Assembly: GCA_021294835.1 (NCBI GenBank)
Contig: JAJTDF010000027.1
Span: 1 to 37,803 of the forward strand
Direction of reading: 5' to 3'
Source of the DNA: Planctomycetaceae bacterium
GTDB taxonomy: Bacteria; Planctomycetota; Phycisphaerae; Phycisphaerales; UBA1924
Length of the DNA stretch: 37,803 nucleotides
Positions 33,740-37,803 of this stretch are shown piece after piece (the first letter of the stretch is position 1; each line of letters opens with the position of its first letter). Made by a program: the position numbers and the translations under genes. The notes below the pieces were generated by a model. That model did no database searches and was not told the origin of the DNA. It saw only the letters and a list, made by a program, of their open reading frames with translations.

Positions 33740-35275
33740 TCACTTGCGCTTCTTGAACTTCGACTTGACGCTCGGCGTGTAGCTGCTGCCCTTGCCTCGC
33801 ACGGCCGGCAGGCCCGCCAGCCCCGGAATGCCCGCGCCCGCGGCACCCATCTGCTTGACCGCCTTGACCTTGTCCAGGGCTGACATGCTGGCCATCCGGC
33901 GGGTCATTTCCGAGATGCCGGTGAACTGCCGCACCAAGGTCGCGATCTCCTCCGGCTTGGTCGCCGAGCCGGCAGCGATCCGCCGGCGGCGCTGGTGGTT
34001 GAGCACGTCGGGCCGCTTGCGTTCCTCGGGGGTCATGGAGTTGACCATGCCCTCGATCTTGTCCAGGTGCTTCTCGTCGATGTGCACGTCCTTGAGCGCC
34101 CCGCCCACGCCCGGCAGCAGGCCCAGCAACTGCTTCAGCGGGCCCATGCGCCGCAGCGACCGCAACTGACCAAGGAAGTCCTCCATGGTCATCTCGCCCT
34201 TGGCCATCTTCTCTTCAAGGGCCTTGGCGTCTTCCTCAGAGACCTGCTCGCGGGCCTTCTCCACCAGCGAGACCACGTCGCCCATCCCAAGGATGCGGCC
34301 GGCCATCCGCGGGGCGTGGAAGGACTCGAGCGCGTCGAGCTTCTCGCCGGTGCCGATGAACCGGATCGGCGCCCCGGTCACGGTCTTGACCGACAGGGCC
34401 GCGCCGCCCCGGGTGTCCGAATCGAACTTGGTGAGGATCAGCCCGTCCACCTCGAGTTTCTGGTGGAACGCGCGAGCGCTCTTGACCGCGTCCTGCCCGG
34501 TCATCGCGTCGGTCACCAGGAAGATCTGGTGCGGCATCAGCGCCTTGTTGATCTGCTGCAGTTCGGTCATCAACTCGTCGTTGACGTGCAGCCGGCCTGC
34601 GGTGTCCAGGATCACCGTGTCCACGCCCTTGGCCCGCGCCGCCGCGACACCCCGCTGGCACACGCCCACCGCCACACCCACCGCGGTGCCGTACGCGGCG
34701 CACTTCTCCGGCTCGCCATAGAAGTGCACCTGGGCCCCGCCGGGCAGTTCGCGGTTGGCCTGCTCGGCGACGGTCTGCAACTGCTCGACGGCCGCGGGCC
34801 GCTGCAGGTCGGCCGCGACCAGCATCACGCTGCGACCGCGCTTCTTCAGCCAGCCGGCCAGCTTGCCGCAGGTGGTCGTCTTCCCCGAGCCCTGCAGCCC
34901 GCACATCATCACGATGGTCGGCCCGGGCGAGATCGACAGCACGCCCGGCCCCTCGGCGGTGACGATCTTGACGATCTCCTCGTGGCTGGCGCCCTCGGGG
35001 ATCTGCGGCGCCTCGCCCAGCAGGGCGACCAGCCGGTCGTAGACGATGCCGATCATCTCCTCGCCGGGCTTGAGGCTCTTGGTCACCTCCCGACCGACCG
35101 AGTCGGCCAGCACGTTCTCGCAGAAGGTGTTGACGACCTCCAGGGCGACGTCGGCGTCCAGCAGGGCGGTGCGGACCTCGTCCATGGCCTGGCGGACGTT
35201 GGCCTCGGTGATCTGGCCCTGGCCGGAGAGCTTGCGGAGGACGCTGGAAAAGCCTTCAGAGAGACGCTCAAACAT
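33740..35275 (-). CDS. ffh: Signal recognition particle GTPase Ffh/SRP54
   Basis: Ffh binds signal sequences and, with 4.5S RNA and FtsY, delivers membrane proteins to SecYEG. The 511-residue product has the N domain (1-100), GTPase domain with P-loop GLQGSGKTT (126-134), DLQRP (156-160), DTAGR (223-227), TKFDSDTRGG (281-290; TKLDGDARGG is more usual), then the Met-rich M domain (about 345-460) with LGMGDVVSLVEKA, the MTPEERKRPDVLN helix and RRRRIAAGS that binds RNA. The C-terminus ends in a basic KFKKRK tail. The ATG at 35275 has no strong ribosome site. It is divergent from polX and convergent with the AI-2E gene; no ffs RNA is recognised in the window. Confidence 0.96.
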   Translation of the reverse strand: MFERLSEGFSSVLRKLSGQGQITEANVRQAMDEVRTALLDADVALEVVNTFCENVLADSVGREVTKSLKPGEEMIGIVYDRLVALLGEAPQIPEGASHEEIVKIVTAEGPGVLSISPGPTIVMMCGLQGSGKTTTCGKLAGWLKKRGRSVMLVAADLQRPAAVEQLQTVAEQANRELPGGAQVHFYGEPEKCAAYGTAVGVAVGVCQRGVAAARAKGVDTVILDTAGRLHVNDELMTELQQINKALMPHQIFLVTDAMTGQDAVKSARAFHQKLEVDGLILTKFDSDTRGGAALSVKTVTGAPIRFIGTGEKLDALESFHAPRMAGRILGMGDVVSLVEKAREQVSEEDAKALEEKMAKGEMTMEDFLGQLRSLRRMGPLKQLLGLLPGVGGALKDVHIDEKHLDKIEGMVNSMTPEERKRPDVLNHQRRRRIAAGSATKPEEIATLVRQFTGISEMTRRMASMSALDKVKAVKQMGAAGAGIPGLAGLPAVRGKGSSYTPSVKSKFKKRK

Positions 35276-35373
35276 GGTGCACCAGTGTAGCGGCGGAGGG
35301 GCGGAAACGACCGGCGGCGGCCGGGCGTCCGGGGCGGGCTGCCCCGTGGTTTGTCGGTTTCTACGCTGGGGGC

Positions 35374-37233
35374 ATGAGCTTCAACGCCATTGCCGCCGAG
35401 CACCTGCACCAGATCGCCCGCATGATGGAACTGCTTGGGGAGGACGGCTTCCGTGTTCTGGCCCACAGCAAGGGCGCCCGCGTGCTGGAAGGTCTGGCCG
35501 ACGACCTCGGCCCGGTCGCGAAACTCCCGGCTGCCGAGGCCCGCAAACGCCTGACCGCCGTCGAAGGGATCGGCCCCAAGATCGCTGACAAGCTCATTGA
35601 GCTGGCCTCCTCCGGCCGGATCAGTGAGCTGGACGCCCTGCGCGAGAAGGTGCCCCAGGGCCTGCTTGAGCTGCTCCGCGCCCCCGGCCTGGGGCCCAAG
35701 ACCGTCCGCATGTTCTGGCAGGAGGCCGGCGTGACCGACGTTGCCGGCCTCAAGCGCATCATCGCCGACGGCAGCATCCTGAACCTGCCCCGGATGGGCG
35801 CCAAGGCGGTCGAGAAGATCTCTGCCTCGCTGGCCCTGCTGGATGAGAGCGACAAGCGTTTGGCCCTCGGCCCGGCGTGGGCCTTTGCCTCGGCGCTGGT
35901 CGCACGCGTCAAGGCCATGCCGGGCGTGAGCCGGGCCGCGTTTGCCGGCTCGCTGCGCCGGGGGCGAGATACCGTTGGCGACATCGATGTGCTGGCCTGC
36001 GCTGCCGACCCCGCCGCTGTCTCCGCGGCCTTTCGTGCCCTGCCCGAGGTCCGCACCGTGCTGACCGCCGGCGACACCCGGGCCAGCGTGCGCATGGCCG
36101 TCAACGCCGCCAGCCGGTGGGACGCGGCCTCCAGCGAAGACGGCGGCGGGGCTGGCAGTGGGGGGGGAGGGGGGGAAGGGGGGGAAGGGGGCGGCCAGAC
36201 CGTGCAGGTGGACCTGCGGCTGGTGGATGAGAGCCAGTGGGGCGCCGCCCTGATGTACTTCACCGGCAGCAAGGACTTCAACGTCGCCATGCGGCAGCGG
36301 GCCCTCTCGATGGGCCTGACGCTCAACGAGTACGGCCTGTTCCCCGAGGACGGCACCACCGACGAGGCCCCGCACAAGCGCGGCATCAAACCCGTCGCCG
36401 GGCGCAGCGAGGCGGAGATCTTCAGCAAACTGGGCATGGTCGAGGTTCCGCCGGAGATCCGCGAGGGGCAGGCGGCGCTGGAACTCAAGGCGGTGCCCCG
36501 GCTGGTGGAAGTGGGGGACATCAAGGCCGAACTGCACGCCCACACCACCGCGTCTGACGGCGTGCTGAGCATTGCTGAATTGGCGGCCGCCGCCAAGGCC
36601 CGGGGCTTTCACACGCTGGCGGTGACCGACCACTCCCAGAGCCAGCCGATCGCCAACGGCCTCAAGCCGGCGCGGCTCCGCAAGCACATTGCCGACGTGC
36701 GCGCCGAGGCGGCCAAGCTCACCGGCTTCACGCTGCTGGCCGGGTCGGAGGTCGACATCCTCTCCGACGGCCGCCTGGACTATGACGACGACCTGCTCGC
36801 CGAACTGGACGTGGTGGTCGCCTCCCCCCACGTGGCCCTCAGCCAGGCTCCGGAGGTGGCCACCGAGCGGCTGCTCGCGGCGGCCAAGCACCGGCTGGTG
36901 CACATCATCGGGCACCCGACCGGCCGGCTGGTGCTCCGCCGGACGGGCCTGGACCCGGACTTCAAGAAACTGATCGCTGCCGCCAAGGCGAACAACGTGG
37001 CCCTGGAGATCAACAGCCACTGGATGCGGCTGGACCTGCGCGATGTGCATGTGCGTGCCGCGGTGGACGCGGGCTGCCTGATCGCGATTGACTGCGACGT
37101 GCATCATCCGGAGGACTTTGAGAACCTGCACTTCGGGGTGACGACGGGCCGGCGGGGCTGGCTGCCGCCGGAGTTGTGCGTGAACACGTGGCCTGCGGCC
37201 AAGCTGCGCGACTGGCTGAAGAGCAAGCGGTGA
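35374..37233 (+). CDS. polX: DNA polymerase X with PHP domain
   Basis: PolX is a gap-filling repair polymerase with a PHP nuclease domain. The 619-residue product has an N-terminal helix-hairpin-helix part (1-155; GIGPK at 65-69, APGLGPKT at 103-110), the polymerase core with GSLRRGRDTVGDIDVL (192-207, metal ligands D203 and D205) and third Asp D280 in VQVDLRLV, then the PHP domain from about 383: ELHAHTTASDG, VTDHSQS (H420), GSEVDI, IIGHPTGRLV, EINSHW, and DCDVHHPED. An insertion of about 30 Gly/Glu/Ser residues (about 247-275) sits just before D280, encoded by G8, G7, G7 and G5 runs. Such runs are open to slippage, though the frame here is intact. Its ribosome site is only a G-run. Confidence 0.95.
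   Translation: MSFNAIAAEHLHQIARMMELLGEDGFRVLAHSKGARVLEGLADDLGPVAKLPAAEARKRLTAVEGIGPKIADKLIELASSGRISELDALREKVPQGLLELLRAPGLGPKTVRMFWQEAGVTDVAGLKRIIADGSILNLPRMGAKAVEKISASLALLDESDKRLALGPAWAFASALVARVKAMPGVSRAAFAGSLRRGRDTVGDIDVLACAADPAAVSAAFRALPEVRTVLTAGDTRASVRMAVNAASRWDAASSEDGGGAGSGGGGGEGGEGGGQTVQVDLRLVDESQWGAALMYFTGSKDFNVAMRQRALSMGLTLNEYGLFPEDGTTDEAPHKRGIKPVAGRSEAEIFSKLGMVEVPPEIREGQAALELKAVPRLVEVGDIKAELHAHTTASDGVLSIAELAAAAKARGFHTLAVTDHSQSQPIANGLKPARLRKHIADVRAEAAKLTGFTLLAGSEVDILSDGRLDYDDDLLAELDVVVASPHVALSQAPEVATERLLAAAKHRLVHIIGHPTGRLVLRRTGLDPDFKKLIAAAKANNVALEINSHWMRLDLRDVHVRAAVDAGCLIAIDCDVHHPEDFENLHFGVTTGRRGWLPPELCVNTWPAAKLRDWLKSKR
36158..36195 (+). repeat. G-runs inside polX
   Basis: Runs of 8, 7, 7 and 5 G separated by A or AA encode GGGGGEGGEGGG within PolX. 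Homopolymers of this length are prone to replication slippage, and four runs could form a G-quadruplex on the coding strand. Confidence 0.85.
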
Positions 37234-37280
37234 GGGGGGGCAAAGTGCAAAGTGGCAAAATGAAGGCAGGGGTTGGGGTG

Positions 37281-37493
37281 TTTGGTCTTTGCCTTCCTTC
37301 GCTTGCTTCGCTTCTTTGCTGACAGGCTTTCATGTCTTCTTTCTCAGCAAAGGCAGAAGAAAAGAATGGTCAGCGAAGGAGCGAAGAGAGCGAAGGAAGG
37401 CAGGAAAGGCATGAAGGCGGTAAGGCAGGGAAGCTGATTTGAGATTTGACATTTCAGAGCGGCGATGGGCGTGGTGGGCGTGTAGAAGGGGTC
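37281..37493. repeat. Palindromic repeat element, copy 1
   Basis: Left arm 37291-37323 (GCCTTCCTTCGCTT... to GCTGAC) and right arm 37369-37401 (GTCAGCGAAGG... to GGAAGGC) are inverted repeats of about 33 bp with only a few mismatches. The loop of about 45 nt holds a weaker inner pairing (TTCTTT/AAGAA-type). A G/A-rich tail follows, including GATTTGAGATTTGACATTTCAGA. The unit recurs about 222 bp downstream. It resembles a MITE- or REP-type element; no transposase is seen. Confidence 0.8.
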
Positions 37494-37502
37494 AGTTGCT
37501 TG

Positions 37503-37717
37503 TGCTGTCTTGGTTTTTCTTCGCTTCCTTCGCTTCTTCGCTGACCTGCCTTCATGTCGTTCTTCTCAGCAAAATCAGAAGAGAAGAATGGTCAGCGAAG
37601 GAGCGAAGAGAGCGAAGGAAAGGCAGGAAGGCGGGAAAGCAGAGTTGAGATTTGAGATTTGAGATTTCAGAGGGAGAGAGGGGAGAAGGGTGTGGTGGGC
37701 GCGCGGAGGGGGTGGGG
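37503..37717. repeat. Palindromic repeat element, copy 2
   Basis: Left arm about 37515-37544 and right arm 37591-37621 repeat the palindrome of copy 1 (GTCAGCGAAGGAGCGAAGAG is identical in both). The tail contains three TGAGATT-type units in tandem (GAGATTTGAGATTTGAGATTTC, about 37646-37668). Copies differ at scattered bases, so they are not a recent exact duplication. Confidence 0.8.
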
Positions 37718-37731
37718 TGGGTGTATAGCCC

Positions 37732-37777
37732 GGACACATCCTTTACACCCGTTCGGGGACATGGTTTACACATTTCG
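37732..37777 (+). mobile_element. Directly repeated motif, possible insertion-sequence end
   Basis: Two imperfect direct repeats, GGACACATCCTTTACACCCG (37732 on) and GGACATGGTTTACACATTTCG (37757-37777), share the layout GGACA-n-TTTACAC-n-TTCG with 25-bp spacing. Such repeated ends just before a strong ribosome site recall transposase genes of IS481/IS3-type elements. The transposase itself would lie outside the window, so this is a guess. Confidence 0.3.
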
Positions 37778-37797
37778 CCAAGGGTACTGGACCCATC

Positions 37798-37803
37798 AGG
37801 AGG
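37798..37803 (+). promoter_or_regulatory. Perfect Shine-Dalgarno at the window edge
   Basis: The last six bases are AGGAGG, the full anti-16S complement, rarer than the weak sites used by most genes in this window. A plus-strand gene probably begins within about 10 bp beyond the edge. Confidence 0.5.

Larger units (their letters stand above)
37234..37803. other. Non-coding right-hand region with repeats
   Basis: 570 bp with no supportable gene and composition unlike the rest of the window: lower GC, purine-rich on the plus strand, with G-runs just after the polX stop. It holds two copies of a palindromic repeat (see separate entries) and a promoter-like end with repeated motifs. Open frames here are low-complexity translations of the repeats. 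Confidence 0.7.

Noticed and set aside
37281-37717. CRISPR array or tandem gene fragments
   Set aside because: Only two units of about 220 bp with internal palindromes; no short identical repeats with regular spacers and no cas genes.
37439-37773. Small open frames on both strands in the right-hand region
   Set aside because: They translate the repeat elements, have no ribosome site in place and show no domain.

Overview
The window is GC-rich bacterial DNA that reads as a planctomycete, most likely class Phycisphaerae. This is inferred from gene content, not from a marker gene. The clues are a DUF1800/DUF1501 secreted-protein pair, a Minf_1886-type small protein (a family I recall as mostly limited to planctomycetes and verrucomicrobia), an alternative complex III (ACIII) joined to a caa3-type oxidase, and strong C/G bias at third codon positions. 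No tRNA, rRNA or CRISPR array was recognised.

Layout. 90-4924 (minus strand): two paired secreted proteins (DUF1501, DUF1800) and a PhoX-like DUF839 protein, each with N-terminal features fitting export. 5016-6602 (minus): CtaA heme A synthase with an unusual N-terminal membrane extension. 6603-6954: an AT-richer divergent control region. 6955-15950 (plus): ActA-F, the full ACIII quinol:cytochrome c/oxidase oxidoreductase. 16025-17473: a small His-rich membrane protein and a SCO copper chaperone. 17628-23526: caa3 oxidase subunits II, I, III and IV, then an unrecognised two-helix membrane protein. 23749-24675 (minus): an OmpA/Pal-type lipoprotein with its own terminator. 24798-26246: an amidohydrolase. 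26524-31142: the two System II cytochrome c maturation proteins, ResB-like and CcsA-like. 31129-33717: a 3-methyladenine DNA glycosylase, the Minf_1886 protein and an AI-2E/PerM-family membrane protein. 33740-35275 (minus): Ffh. 35374-37233: a PolX-PHP DNA polymerase. 37234-37803: non-coding repeats, two copies of a ~210-bp palindromic element, then a repeat-bearing promoter-like end with a perfect Shine-Dalgarno at the window edge.

The centre works as one respiratory module. ACIII oxidises quinol and passes electrons through its hemes to the cytochrome c domain fused to CtaC, then to CuA, heme a and the heme a3/CuB centre. CtaA supplies heme A, SCO loads copper, and ResB/CcsA attach heme c to ActA, ActE and CtaC.

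The features most worth a second look are: His-rich terminal tails on five separate respiratory proteins; two unassigned small membrane proteins embedded in the respiratory run; clusters of G-runs that all lie on the plus strand, one of which encodes a Gly-rich insertion just before a catalytic Asp of PolX; and the palindromic repeat pair at the right end.
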